Positions 16,396 to 23,931 of a stretch of DNA of 64,000 nucleotides are shown here, one piece after another; position 1 is the first letter of the stretch; every line of letters starts with the position of its first letter. The notes below the pieces were generated by a model, which was not told the DNA's origin, ran no database searches, and was given only the letters and a program-made list of their open reading frames with translations. Source of the stretch: Cupriavidus campinensis. Lineage in GTDB: Bacteria; Pseudomonadota; Gammaproteobacteria; Burkholderiales; Burkholderiaceae. Made by a program: the position numbers and the translations under genes. Where the stretch lies: assembly GCF_905397395.1 (NCBI RefSeq), contig NZ_CAJPVH010000014.1, forward strand, positions 43,143 to 107,142. The letters run 5' to 3'.

Positions 16396-17868
16396 ATGAC
16401 AAGACACGCCCTCAGGAACACCCTCTCCCTCATGCTGCTGCTCGGCGCGGCCGGCGCGGCCCTGGCCGGTCAGGCGCCTGGGTCTTCGGCGGCGCCAGAC
16501 GTGCCTATCAGCCACCGGGACCGCCTCTACGCCGCGGAGCAGTTCTCGAATACGGTTTCCGTGACGGACCCGGCGGACAACCGGTTGCTGGGCGTCATCC
16601 GCCTGGGCGACCCCGCGCCCGGCAACTTCAGCCCGCTGTATCGCGGCCAGGTGCTGGTGCACGGCATGGGCTTCTCGCCGGATCACCGCACCCTGGCCGT
16701 TGTGTCGATCGGATCGAACTCGGTGTCGTTCATCGACACCGCCACCAATGCCGTCAAGCACGTCACCTATGTGGGACGGTCTCCGCACGAGGCGTTCTAC
16801 ACGCCGGACGGCAAGGAGGTCTGGGTCACCGTGCGCGGGGAGAACTACATCTCGGTGATCGACGCCGCCACGTTCCAGGAAAAGACCCGCATCACCGTGG
16901 CCGACGGCCCGGGCATGCAGATCTTCTCGCCCGATGGCAAGTACGGCTACATCTGCTCGTCGTTCAACCCGGAAACGGCGGTGGTCAGCGTGGCCGACCA
17001 CCAGATCGTGGGGCGCGTGAAGCAGGAGAGCCCGTTCTGCCCGAACATCGCCGCCACGCCTGACGGCAGGCAGGTCTGGTTCACGCTCAAGGACATCGGC
17101 AAGGCCCAGGTGTTCGAGGCCCGCCCGCCCTTCCGCCTGATCAAGACGCTGGAGACGGGCCCGATCACCAACCACGTCAACTTCGCCCACACGGCGGCGG
17201 GCGACTTCGCCTATATCACGGTGGGCGGGCTGAATCAGGTCAAGGTGTTCCGGACTGACGACTTCTCCCAGGTGGCCACGATTCCGGTGGGGAGCCTGCC
17301 GCACGGCATCTGGCCCTCGGGCGACGGCACCCGCATCTACGTGGGGCTGGAGAACGCCGACCAGCTGACCGCCATCGACACCGCCACCAACCAGGTGGTG
17401 GCCAACGTGCCGGTCGGGCAGGCGCCGCAGGCCATCGCCTATGTGCCGAACGCCGTGCCCGAGGGCGACGGCACGCAGGGGCTCCAGCCGCTGGGGGTAG
17501 CCGGGCAGACCACGCAGCTGAAGCTGCATGGCGTCGTGAGCGGCAAGCCGGTGGCCACCGACCATGCGCCGACCAGCGTCACGCTGTTCGACCAGGGGCT
17601 GCTCCAGGTCCTGCAGGCATCGGCCACCGGGCTGCAACCGAAGCATGCCTATGTGCTGGCGCTCGCCAGCCGCGCGGACGGCGGCGGCCCGCTGGAGCCG
17701 CTCGCCGCCTTCATGACGAATCCGGCCGGCTCGGCCATCGTCAACGCGATTGGCCCGATCCGGCAGGTGGTGCGGGACGATGCCGGGGCCGGCGCGCGCC
17801 GCTATCTCGTGATCGCCCCGTCGGAAAATGGCAAACCCGGCGCGCCTGTGCAGGTGCAGGCACTGTAG
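16396..17868 (+). CDS. Secreted YVTN/YncE-like beta-propeller protein
   Basis: 490 residues with a signal peptide (about 1-24, ending GAALAGQ). Residues about 38-355 carry repeated propeller blades with the YVTN-type pattern, for example SNTVSVTDPADNRLLGVI, NSVSFIDTATNAVKHVTYVG, NYISVIDAATFQEKTRITV and DQLTAIDTATNQVVANVPVG, consistent with a seven-bladed propeller. Residues about 370-490 form a separate C-terminal domain (TTQLKLHGVVSGK to a RRYLVIAPSENGKP strand). YncE-like proteins are periplasmic and some bind DNA or quinone-amine cofactors; the function here is unknown. It follows the DUF305 gene by 12 bases, and the pairing suggests a joint periplasmic role. Confidence 0.8.
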   Translation: MTRHALRNTLSLMLLLGAAGAALAGQAPGSSAAPDVPISHRDRLYAAEQFSNTVSVTDPADNRLLGVIRLGDPAPGNFSPLYRGQVLVHGMGFSPDHRTLAVVSIGSNSVSFIDTATNAVKHVTYVGRSPHEAFYTPDGKEVWVTVRGENYISVIDAATFQEKTRITVADGPGMQIFSPDGKYGYICSSFNPETAVVSVADHQIVGRVKQESPFCPNIAATPDGRQVWFTLKDIGKAQVFEARPPFRLIKTLETGPITNHVNFAHTAAGDFAYITVGGLNQVKVFRTDDFSQVATIPVGSLPHGIWPSGDGTRIYVGLENADQLTAIDTATNQVVANVPVGQAPQAIAYVPNAVPEGDGTQGLQPLGVAGQTTQLKLHGVVSGKPVATDHAPTSVTLFDQGLLQVLQASATGLQPKHAYVLALASRADGGGPLEPLAAFMTNPAGSAIVNAIGPIRQVVRDDAGAGARRYLVIAPSENGKPGAPVQVQAL

Positions 17869-17914
17869 GCGGACAGCGGGACAGAGAGGCAGGGAAGGCG
17901 CGGCACGGATGATA

Positions 17915-17958
17915 CAAATGGCACGACATTTGCGTACTACCCAGCAAATGCGTAGTAC
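17915..17958 (+). promoter_or_regulatory. Cluster of inverted repeats upstream of the NIT-ANTAR gene
   Basis: Three dyads overlap in 44 bases: CAAATG (17915-17920) with CATTTG (17927-17932), CATTTGC (17927-17933) with GCAAATG (17944-17950), and GTACTAC (17934-17940) with GTAGTAC (17952-17958). All are perfect. They lie 33 bases before the ATG at 17991 in a 122-base gap and are probable operator DNA or an RNA hairpin. The binding factor is unknown. Confidence 0.5.
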
Positions 17959-17990
17959 CCATCCCGGCCGCGCCCCACACTCCCAGAACA

Positions 17991-19319
17991 ATGCCCCTTT
18001 CCGCCTCAACCCTCGTCCTTCGGGCCAAGCAGCTCGAGATCGAGGCCGTTCGCCTGATGGCAAGCCGTGTGGAGCTGGCCGACCTGATCGGCCAGCTGAT
18101 CCACGCCTTGCAGCGTGAACGGGGGGCCAGCAGCATCTTCCTGGCCTCGGGTGGGCAACGGCTGGCGCAGGAGCGCCAGACGGCGATGGGCGAAGCGGTC
18201 CACATCGCGTCCCGGCTGGACGAGCGCTTTGCCAACCAGCTGGAAGCGGGCCAGACAGGGCAGACAGGCACGGCGTCGATGGTGTCGTTGATGGCCTGGG
18301 TGCAGCTCGACCTGGCCACGCTGCCGGCGCTGCGCCACTCCATCGATCAATGCCAGACCACCGCGCACGACGCCGTGGCGGCATTCAGCCGCCTGATTGC
18401 CGCGCTGCTGGAGTTGATCTTCCATCTGGCCGATGTGGCCATGTACCCGGGCATCGCCCGGCCGCTGGTGGCCTTCGTCTACCTCGTGCAGGGCAAGGAA
18501 GCCGCCGGGCAGGAGCGGGCCGTCGGCGCGCAGATGTTCGCCTCCGGCACCTGCGCCGGCACCGCGCAGCAGCGCGTGCAGCAGTTGGTGGAAGCCCAGC
18601 AGCGCAGCTTCCAGATGTTCGAGCGCTTTGCCGATCCGACGCTGCTCGCGGCATGGCGGCAACGGCAGGCCAGCGCCGCGGTTGCCGCGCAGGACGGCAT
18701 GCGCCGCACGCTGCTGACCACGCCGCCGGGCGCGGCGCTGGTTCACGATGACAGCGAGAAATGGTTCGAAGTGTGCAGCGAGGTCATCACCGGCATGTGG
18801 ACGCTGGAGATGCAGGTGGTACAGGACCTGCGCAAGGCCTGCGAGGCGCAGATCCAGCGTTCCCAGGCCGATCTCCAGGATTCGGCCGGGCTGCTGCGCC
18901 AGCTGCTGGACAATCCGCCGCCCCATACCCATGCCGTCGAGCGCTTTTTCGATGTGGCCGAGCAGCCCGCCGCCGCCCCGGTGCTGCCGGGCATGCCCGA
19001 TGCCGCGAACGGGCCTGCCGACGTGCACGCCACCACGGTCACGTCGCTGGAGCGCCTGCTGCGCCAGCAGTCGGCACGGCTGGCCCAGACCGAAGTGGAA
19101 CTCGATGCGGCCCGGCGCGCGCTCAAGGAGCGCAAGGTGATCGAGCGCGCCAAGAATGCGCTGATGGCCCGTATGGGGCTCAGCGAGGACGCCGCCTTCC
19201 GGGCCCTGCAGAAGGCGTCGATGGACAACAATCGCCGGCTGGCGGACATCGCCGAAGCCACCCTGTCCCTCACCGGCCTCGCCCTGCCCCCACAGGACGA
19301 CGATCGGCACCAGGATTGA
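17991..19319 (+). CDS. NIT-domain ANTAR-type nitrate/nitrite-responsive antiterminator (NasR-like)
   Basis: 442 residues. The first about 300 are all-helical and match the NIT nitrate/nitrite-sensing domain (ALQRERGASSIFLASGGQRLA, the RERGxS signature near residue 43). Residues about 370-430 form an ANTAR domain: LDAARRALKERKVIERAKNAL, MARMGLSEDAAFRALQKASM, NNRRLADIAEATLSL, with the conserved pattern of the three-helix RNA-binding bundle. NasR of Klebsiella, with this architecture, binds hairpins in the nasF leader and prevents termination when nitrate or nitrite is bound. The next gene, 317 bases on, is a formate/nitrite channel with a structured leader, the expected target. Confidence 0.9.
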   Translation: MPLSASTLVLRAKQLEIEAVRLMASRVELADLIGQLIHALQRERGASSIFLASGGQRLAQERQTAMGEAVHIASRLDERFANQLEAGQTGQTGTASMVSLMAWVQLDLATLPALRHSIDQCQTTAHDAVAAFSRLIAALLELIFHLADVAMYPGIARPLVAFVYLVQGKEAAGQERAVGAQMFASGTCAGTAQQRVQQLVEAQQRSFQMFERFADPTLLAAWRQRQASAAVAAQDGMRRTLLTTPPGAALVHDDSEKWFEVCSEVITGMWTLEMQVVQDLRKACEAQIQRSQADLQDSAGLLRQLLDNPPPHTHAVERFFDVAEQPAAAPVLPGMPDAANGPADVHATTVTSLERLLRQQSARLAQTEVELDAARRALKERKVIERAKNALMARMGLSEDAAFRALQKASMDNNRRLADIAEATLSLTGLALPPQDDDRHQD

Positions 19320-19395
19320 ACCCGGCCACCCACGCGCACCAAAAGCGGGCGGGCCATGCACTACCAACGCCCCCCGGGATCGTCACTCACCCCAA

Positions 19396-19437
19396 CCCGG
19401 CCCCTTCCCGGCCCCTTCCCGGCCCCTTCCCGGCCCC
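19396..19437 (+). repeat. 11-bp tandem repeat (CCCGGCCCCTT), 3.8 copies
   Basis: Three exact copies at 19396-19406, 19407-19417 and 19418-19428, then a nine-base partial copy. The array lies between the antiterminator gene and the nirC-type gene, in non-coding DNA. It is entirely GC-rich and pyrimidine-heavy on this strand. Confidence 0.9.
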
Positions 19438-19519
19438 ACCCCGCGGCGGGCATGGAACCTGCGTTGCACTGACATCGGGCTGATGGCGGCCTGGAAGTAC
19501 ACCCCCCTGTAAAGCATCA

Positions 19520-19580
19520 AGGATGACGGCGTCCTGTCACGCGCCGGCCGTAGGCCGGGCGGACGGACGCCGTTTGTCAT
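19520..19580 (+). promoter_or_regulatory. Structured leader of the nirC-type gene: candidate attenuator for the ANTAR protein
   Basis: A terminator-like structure is formed by ACGGCGTCC (19526-19534) with GGACGCCGT (19565-19573), enclosing CCGGCC-GTA-GGCCGG (19544-19558), followed by a T-rich TTTGTCATTT. A competing hairpin, AGGAT (19520-19524) with GTCCT (19531-19535), has a six-base loop (GACGGC) and uses the same left arm. ANTAR proteins stabilise hexaloop hairpins that overlap terminators, so this geometry fits. The usual A at loop position 1 is missing (G here), and a clear first hairpin was not found. The structures are visible; the mechanism is inferred. Confidence 0.5.
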
Positions 19581-19589
19581 TTCCGAGCC

Positions 19590-19616
19590 AAACGAAGCAA
19601 ACGAAGCAAACGAAGC
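19590..19616 (+). repeat. 9-bp tandem repeat (AAACGAAGC), three copies, next to the nirC ribosome-binding site
   Basis: Exact copies at 19590-19598, 19599-19607 and 19608-19616, followed by AAACGGAG that merges into the GGAGAGG ribosome-binding site. It is purine-rich and should stay single-stranded in the mRNA, so copy number might tune translation. Confidence 0.85.
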
Positions 19617-19636
19617 AAACGGAGAGGAAATACACA

Positions 19637-20449
19637 ATGGCCTATCTCGCCCCCACCGAGTTCGTCACCAAGATGGTCGATGCCGGAGAGTCCAAGCTGC
19701 TGATGTCCACGCGGGACACGCTGATCCGGTCCTATATGGCCGGCGCCATCCTGGCGCTGGCGGCGGCCTTCGCGGTGACCGTCACCGTCAACACCGGCAA
19801 CGCGCTGGTTGGCGCACTGCTGTTCCCGGTCGGCTTCTGCATGCTGTACCTGATGGGCTTCGACCTGCTGACCGGCGTCTTCACGCTCGCGCCGCTGGCC
19901 GTGCTGGACCGCCGCCCGGGCGCCACCTGGGGCGGCGTCATGCGCAACTGGGGCCTGGTGTTCTGCGGCAACTTCGCCGGCGCCATCACCGTGGCGCTGT
20001 TCATGGCCATCATCTTCACCTTCGGGTTCTCCGAGGCCCCCAACGCCGTCGGCCAGAAGATCGGCCACATCGGCGAAGGCCGTACCGTGGGCTACGCCGC
20101 GCACGGCGCCGCCGGCATGCTGACGCTGTTCATCCGCGCCGTGATGTGCAACTGGATGGTCTCCACGGGCGTGGTGGCCGCCATGATGTCGACCTCGGTG
20201 TCCGGCAAGGTCATCGGCATGTGGATGCCCATCCTCGTGTTCTTCTACATGGGCTTCGAGCACTCCATCGTGAACATGTTCCTGTTCCCGTCGGGCCTGA
20301 TGCTGGGCGGCAACTTCACGATCATGGACTACCTGATCTGGAATGAAATCCCCACCGTGCTGGGCAACCTGGTAGGCGGCCTGACCTTCGTGGGCGCCAC
20401 GCTCTACAGCACGCACTACAAGACGGCCAGCAAGCGCGCGCTGGGCTGA
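19637..20449 (+). CDS. Formate/nitrite transporter family channel (NirC-like)
   Basis: 270 residues with six membrane helices. FNT-family features are visible: GNALVGALLFPVGFCMLYLMG and the L/D loop DLLTGVFTLAPLA in the first half, NWGLVFCGNFAGAITVALF, and the second-half counterparts AVMCNWMVSTGVVAAMMS and GFEHSIVNMFLFPSGLMLG with the conserved His of the pore. FNT proteins move formate, nitrite or hydrosulfide across the inner membrane. The upstream NIT-ANTAR regulator favours nitrite. The ATG at 19637 with GGAGAGG upstream is chosen; an in-frame ATG at 19523 would translate the leader and the 9-bp repeats. The kinase-phosphatase gene follows after 29 bases. Confidence 0.92.
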   Translation: MAYLAPTEFVTKMVDAGESKLLMSTRDTLIRSYMAGAILALAAAFAVTVTVNTGNALVGALLFPVGFCMLYLMGFDLLTGVFTLAPLAVLDRRPGATWGGVMRNWGLVFCGNFAGAITVALFMAIIFTFGFSEAPNAVGQKIGHIGEGRTVGYAAHGAAGMLTLFIRAVMCNWMVSTGVVAAMMSTSVSGKVIGMWMPILVFFYMGFEHSIVNMFLFPSGLMLGGNFTIMDYLIWNEIPTVLGNLVGGLTFVGATLYSTHYKTASKRALG

Positions 20450-20478
20450 TCGTTATCCGGCATCGAGGCGACCACGCC

Positions 20479-22215
20479 ATGTCCGGCGGGCTCCAGGTCA
20501 GCGTTGGCCAACATTCCGACGCTGGCCGGAAGGCGGTCAACCAGGACTTTCATGGCGTGGCCCACCCCGTCGGCCACCACCGCGTGACCAAGGGCGTCGC
20601 GCTGGCGCTGGCGGACGGCATCAGCAGCAGCGCGGTGAGCCAGATCGCCAGCGCTGCCGCCGTCCGCACCTTCCTCGAGGACTACTACTGCACGTCCGAA
20701 GCCTGGACCGTGCGGCGGGCGGCGCAGTGCGTGCTGGCCGCCGTCAACTCCTGGCTCCACGCCCAGAGCCGGCACAGCGAGGCCCGCTTCGACCGCGATC
20801 GCGGCTACGTCTGCACCTTCAGCGCGCTGATCTTCAAGGCGCGGGAGGCCCACCTGCTGCACGTGGGCGACGCGCGCGTCTATCGGCTGCATCGGCATAC
20901 GCTGGAGCAGCTTACCGTCGATCACCGGATCTGCGTATCGGCCTCCGAGGCCTATCTGGGCCGGGCGCTGGGCGCGAGCCCGTCTGTCGAGATCGACTAC
21001 CGCACGTGGGGCGTGGAGCCCGGCGAGGTCTACCTGCTGGCCACCGATGGCGCCTATGAATACCTGGAAGCCGCCGATATCCACCAGGCCCTGACCGCCA
21101 GCGGCGACGATCTGGACCGCGCCGCGCAGGCGCTCACGGCGCTGGCCCTGGCGCGCGGCAGCCAGGACAACGTCACGCTGCTGCTGGCCCGTGTCGACGC
21201 CCTGCCGGAACCCGGCGCCCGCAACGCGATGGCGCAGACCGGGCACCTGACCCTGCCGCCGCCGCTGGCGCCCCGCATGCAGTTCGAGGGCTACACCATC
21301 GTCCGGGCCCTGCACGGCAGCGCCCGCAGCCACGTACATCTGGCAGTCGACGACCACAGCGGGCAACACGTGGCGCTGAAAACGCCCGCCGTGGATCAAC
21401 GCGACGACCCGGCCCATCTGGAGGGCTTCCTGCTCGAGGAATGGGTCGCCCGGCGCATCGACAACCAGCACGTCCTGCGTCCCCACGCGGCGGACCGGCC
21501 CCGCAAGCACCTGTTCGTGGCGATGGAGTACCTGGAGGGCCAGACGCTCGCGCAATGGATGATCGATCATCCCCTGCCCGACCTGGACGCCGTGCGCGGC
21601 ATCATCGCCCAGCTGGCCACCGGGCTGCAGGCGTTCCACCGGCGCGAGATGCTGCACCAGGATCTCCGCCCCGAGAACGTCATGATCGACCGCTCGGGCA
21701 CCGTCAAGATCATCGATTTCGGCTCGGTCCACGTGGCGGGGCTGGCCGAGGCCACACGCCCGCCCCACTCGGCCATGCCGGTCGGTACGCTGCAATACAC
21801 CGCGCCGGAATACTTTGTCGGCGATGACGGCACGGCGGCGTCCGACCTGTTCTCGCTGGCCACCCTGGCCTACCAGATGCTGACCGGCAAGCTGCCCTAC
21901 GGCCTGCACGTCACGCGCATCCGCGACCGCGCCGACGTCCGGCGCCTGCGCTACACCAGCCTGCGCGAGCAGCGCCCGGAACTCCCGGCCTGGGTCGACC
22001 ACGCCCTGCGGCGCGCCCTGCACCCCAACGCCCTGAAGCGGCACGAAGCCCTGTCGGAGTTCGTCCAGGCATTGCGGGCGCCCAGCGAGCCGCTCTGGCA
22101 ACGGGCAACGCCGCCACTGCTGGAACGGAACCCGCTGCGGTTCTGGCAAACGCTGGCGGCACTGCTGGGGGTGGCGGTGGTCGTTCTGCTGGGGCTGCGG
22201 GTAATAGGAATGTGA
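20479..22215 (+). CDS. Bifunctional PP2C phosphatase / Ser-Thr protein kinase with C-terminal membrane anchor
   Basis: 578 residues. Residues about 1-240 are a PP2C phosphatase: ALADGISSSAVSQIASAAAV, AHLLHVGDARVYRLH, VYLLATDGAYEYLE and SQDNVTLLLARV supply the metal-binding Asp residues. Residues about 265-525 are a Hanks-type kinase: Lys301 in HVALKTP, the catalytic loop HQDLRPENV with Asp395 (HRD changed to HQD), DFGSV at 413-417 and GTLQYTAPEYF. The glycine loop is weak. A single helix near residues 555-577 anchors the C-terminus in the membrane. In Pseudomonas aeruginosa a kinase of this layout lies among the assimilatory nitrate and nitrite genes. Here it follows the nitrite channel by 29 bases. 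Its targets are unknown. Confidence 0.9.
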   Translation: MSGGLQVSVGQHSDAGRKAVNQDFHGVAHPVGHHRVTKGVALALADGISSSAVSQIASAAAVRTFLEDYYCTSEAWTVRRAAQCVLAAVNSWLHAQSRHSEARFDRDRGYVCTFSALIFKAREAHLLHVGDARVYRLHRHTLEQLTVDHRICVSASEAYLGRALGASPSVEIDYRTWGVEPGEVYLLATDGAYEYLEAADIHQALTASGDDLDRAAQALTALALARGSQDNVTLLLARVDALPEPGARNAMAQTGHLTLPPPLAPRMQFEGYTIVRALHGSARSHVHLAVDDHSGQHVALKTPAVDQRDDPAHLEGFLLEEWVARRIDNQHVLRPHAADRPRKHLFVAMEYLEGQTLAQWMIDHPLPDLDAVRGIIAQLATGLQAFHRREMLHQDLRPENVMIDRSGTVKIIDFGSVHVAGLAEATRPPHSAMPVGTLQYTAPEYFVGDDGTAASDLFSLATLAYQMLTGKLPYGLHVTRIRDRADVRRLRYTSLREQRPELPAWVDHALRRALHPNALKRHEALSEFVQALRAPSEPLWQRATPPLLERNPLRFWQTLAALLGVAVVVLLGLRVIGM

Positions 22216-22224
22216 TGTCGCATC

Positions 22225-22260
22225 GTAATTCTTGACTAAACGTTCCAGAATTACTACATT
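22225..22260 (+). promoter_or_regulatory. tetR promoter with an 8-bp inverted-repeat operator
   Basis: TTGACT (22232-22237) and TACATT (22255-22260) are 17 bases apart. GTAATTCT (22225-22232) and AGAATTAC (22247-22254) are perfect inverted copies bracketing the -35 and abutting the -10. The -10 ends 6 bases before the ATG at 22267, so the mRNA would be leaderless or nearly so. Confidence 0.6.
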
Positions 22261-22266
22261 CCCTCC

Positions 22267-22833
22267 ATGGCCCGACCCAAAGCATTCAACAAGGACGAAG
22301 CGCTCGATGCCGCGATTGGCGTGTTCCGCGAACACGGCTTTGCGGGGACGTCGGCCGGCATGCTGACGGACGCGATGAAAATCGGCCGGCAGAGCCTCTA
22401 CGACACCTTCCACGACAAGTGGGACCTCTACCGCGCGGCGGTGCAGCGCTATGCCGAGACGGAAATCCACGCGCATCTCGCCACGCTGCGCAGCCAGCCC
22501 AAGGCGCGCGATGGCATCCAGCGCCTGATCGCGCGCGTGGTGGCTGACGCGCACACGCCGTGCCTGGGCGTTGGCTCGATCTGCGAGTTCGGGCACGGGC
22601 GCGCGGACCTGACGCAGATTCATCACGATGCCGCGCGCGTGCTGGAGGATGCCCTGACCGCCCGGATCAAGGAAGCCCAGGCCGACGGCGACATCGCCCC
22701 GGATCTGGATCCGAAACACGTGGCCGGGTTCGTGAGCGCGAACATTGCCGGTATCCGGATCGCGGCCCGTAGCGGGGCCAGCGCAGGCGATTTGCAGGCG
22801 CTGGGCAACCTCGCGCTGCGGGTGCTGGCGTGA
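22267..22833 (+). CDS. TetR-family transcriptional regulator
   Basis: 188 residues. The N-terminal helix-turn-helix is NKDEALDAAIGVFREHGFAG followed by TSAGMLTDAMKIGRQSLYDTF, with the standard DKWDLYRAAVQRY helix. The remainder is a helical ligand-binding domain with CLGVGSICEFGHGRADLT. The start MARPKAFNKDEALDAAI is standard for the family. The gene has a promoter with a dyad just upstream and is followed 51 bases later by a quinone oxidoreductase gene with a 12-bp palindrome in between. It most likely represses itself and that enzyme. The inducer might be an electrophile or quinone, judged only from the partner gene. Confidence 0.92.
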   Translation: MARPKAFNKDEALDAAIGVFREHGFAGTSAGMLTDAMKIGRQSLYDTFHDKWDLYRAAVQRYAETEIHAHLATLRSQPKARDGIQRLIARVVADAHTPCLGVGSICEFGHGRADLTQIHHDAARVLEDALTARIKEAQADGDIAPDLDPKHVAGFVSANIAGIRIAARSGASAGDLQALGNLALRVLA

Positions 22834-22844
22834 GCCGTTTTTTT
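22810..22844 (+). terminator. Intrinsic terminator overlapping the tetR stop codon
   Basis: CTCGCGC (22810-22816) pairs with GCGTGAG (22828-22834), including one G-U pair, around an 11-base loop, followed after CCG by seven T residues (22838-22844). It should separate tetR transcription from the next gene. Confidence 0.5.
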
Positions 22845-22854
22845 CTCCATTTTG

Positions 22855-22866
22855 GAACGATCGTTC
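22855..22866 (+). promoter_or_regulatory. 12-bp palindrome GAACGATCGTTC upstream of the quinone oxidoreductase
   Basis: A perfect palindrome 18 bases before the ATG at 22885, in the tetR-quinone reductase gap. The extended half-site GGAACG also occurs, inverted, between the arms of the tetR promoter dyad (CGTTCC, 22241-22246). This is consistent with one TetR protein controlling both. Confidence 0.6.
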
Positions 22867-22884
22867 AATAAATAAGGTAACGAC

Positions 22885-23844
22885 ATGAAAGCTGTACTGC
22901 TGCATCACCCCGATGGGCTCGCCTATGGCGACGTACCCACCCCCACGCCGGCCAAGGGCGAGGTGCTGGTCGAAGTTGCCGTGGCTGGCGTGAACTTCAT
23001 GGACATTGGCGTCCGGCGCGGCCAATTCTGGCTGGAGATGCCTTACCCGAAGGGGATGGGCGTGGAAGGAGCCGGACGGGTCGTGGCCGTTGGCGAAGGC
23101 GTCGTGGACTTCCGGCCCGGCCAGCGCGTGGCCTGGGCCTATGGCCCCGGCAGCTATGCCGAGATGGTGGTCATGCCGGCCACCTCGCTGGTGCCGCTGC
23201 CCGACGCCATCGACGATCGCGCGGCCGCCTCCGTGATGATGGCGGGGCTCACCGCCAGCCACTTCGCCACCGAGTTCTATCCGGTGCAGCCGGGCGACAT
23301 CGCCCTCGTGCACGCGGCCGCCGGCGGGGTTGGCCTGCTCTTGACGCAGATCATCAAGCTGCGGGGCGGCACGGTCATTGGCCGCGTCTCGTCGGAGAGC
23401 AAGGCGGAGATCGCCCGGCGTACCGGCGCCGACCATGTCATCGTGGACACCGCCGGGGAGTTTGCCGAAGCGGCCGTGCGGCTGTCGGGCGGCGAAGGCG
23501 TGCACGTGGTCTATGACGGCTCCGGCCCGGCCACCTTCCAGGGTTCGCTCGATGCGCTCCGGGTTGCCGGCACGTTCTGCTGGTACGGGCCGGTGCTCGG
23601 CGGCCCCGGCACGCTGGACATCATGAGCCTGCCGAAGAGCATCAAGCTGGGCTACGCGGTATTCGCCCATCACGTGCGCACGCCCGAATTGCTGCGCGCG
23701 CGGGCGGCCCGGCTGTTCCAGTGGATGATCGAGGGGAAATTGCACCCGAGTATCGGGCAGGTTTATCCGCTGGCGGAGGCTGCAACGGCCCTCGCCCAGA
23801 TGGAGAGCCGGGCTTCGGCGGGAAAATTGCTGCTGATTCCGTAA
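22885..23844 (+). CDS. NADPH:quinone reductase-type MDR oxidoreductase
   Basis: 319 residues. It starts MKAVLLHHPDGLAYGDVPTP, the GroES-like domain of the QOR family. VEVAVAGVNFMDIGVRRGQ and the cofactor loop HAAAGGVGLLLTQIIKLRG (about residues 140-158) follow, with VIVDTAGEFAEAAVRLSGG and VHVVYDGSGPATF. No catalytic zinc ligands are present. These enzymes reduce quinones or alpha,beta-unsaturated carbonyls with NADPH. It lies directly downstream of a TetR regulator and a palindromic operator, a common arrangement for electrophile-stress genes. The stop codon touches the end of a hairpin that serves the convergent epoxide hydrolase gene. Confidence 0.9.
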   Translation: MKAVLLHHPDGLAYGDVPTPTPAKGEVLVEVAVAGVNFMDIGVRRGQFWLEMPYPKGMGVEGAGRVVAVGEGVVDFRPGQRVAWAYGPGSYAEMVVMPATSLVPLPDAIDDRAAASVMMAGLTASHFATEFYPVQPGDIALVHAAAGGVGLLLTQIIKLRGGTVIGRVSSESKAEIARRTGADHVIVDTAGEFAEAAVRLSGGEGVHVVYDGSGPATFQGSLDALRVAGTFCWYGPVLGGPGTLDIMSLPKSIKLGYAVFAHHVRTPELLRARAARLFQWMIEGKLHPSIGQVYPLAEAATALAQMESRASAGKLLLIP

Positions 23845-23875
23845 AAAAACCCGCCAGGCCTTGCGGCCGGGCGGG
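23844..23875 (-). terminator. Intrinsic terminator for the epoxide hydrolase gene
   Basis: CCCGCC (23850-23855) pairs with GGCGGG (23870-23875) and GGCC (23857-23860) with GGCC (23865-23868) around TTGC, with one A/G mismatch. Read on the minus strand the stem ends in a run of seven T residues. That T-run overlaps the stop codon of the opposing quinone reductase. Confidence 0.75.
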
Positions 23876-23931
23876 AAATCGCTTCCACGGGAAGGACGGC
23901 GAAAGCATTAACGCACCGGTTAGCCCACGGG

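Noticed and set aside
17956..17962. TACCCAT as a NarL heptamer upstream of the NIT-ANTAR gene
   Set aside because: It matches the loose TACYNMT consensus, but a single seven-base match is expected by chance and no second heptamer in the usual arrangement was found.
19396..19437. CCCGGCCCCTT array considered as a CRISPR or phage-type repeat
   Set aside because: Units are 11 bp and directly adjacent with no spacers, and no cas genes are present. It is a simple minisatellite.
19523..19637. Longer NirC protein starting at 19523
   Set aside because: It would translate the 9-bp repeats as TKQTKQTKQ and has no ribosome-binding site. The ATG at 19637 has a strong GGAGAGG site and matches the family start.
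20416..23745. Very long open frame (over 1100 codons) on the minus strand opposite the kinase, tetR and reductase genes
   Set aside because: It is a GC-rich shadow: His/Arg/Gln-heavy, no recognisable domain, and it lies opposite three well-identified genes. The same holds for the frames at 52773-55667, 4168-6045 and 15964-18384.
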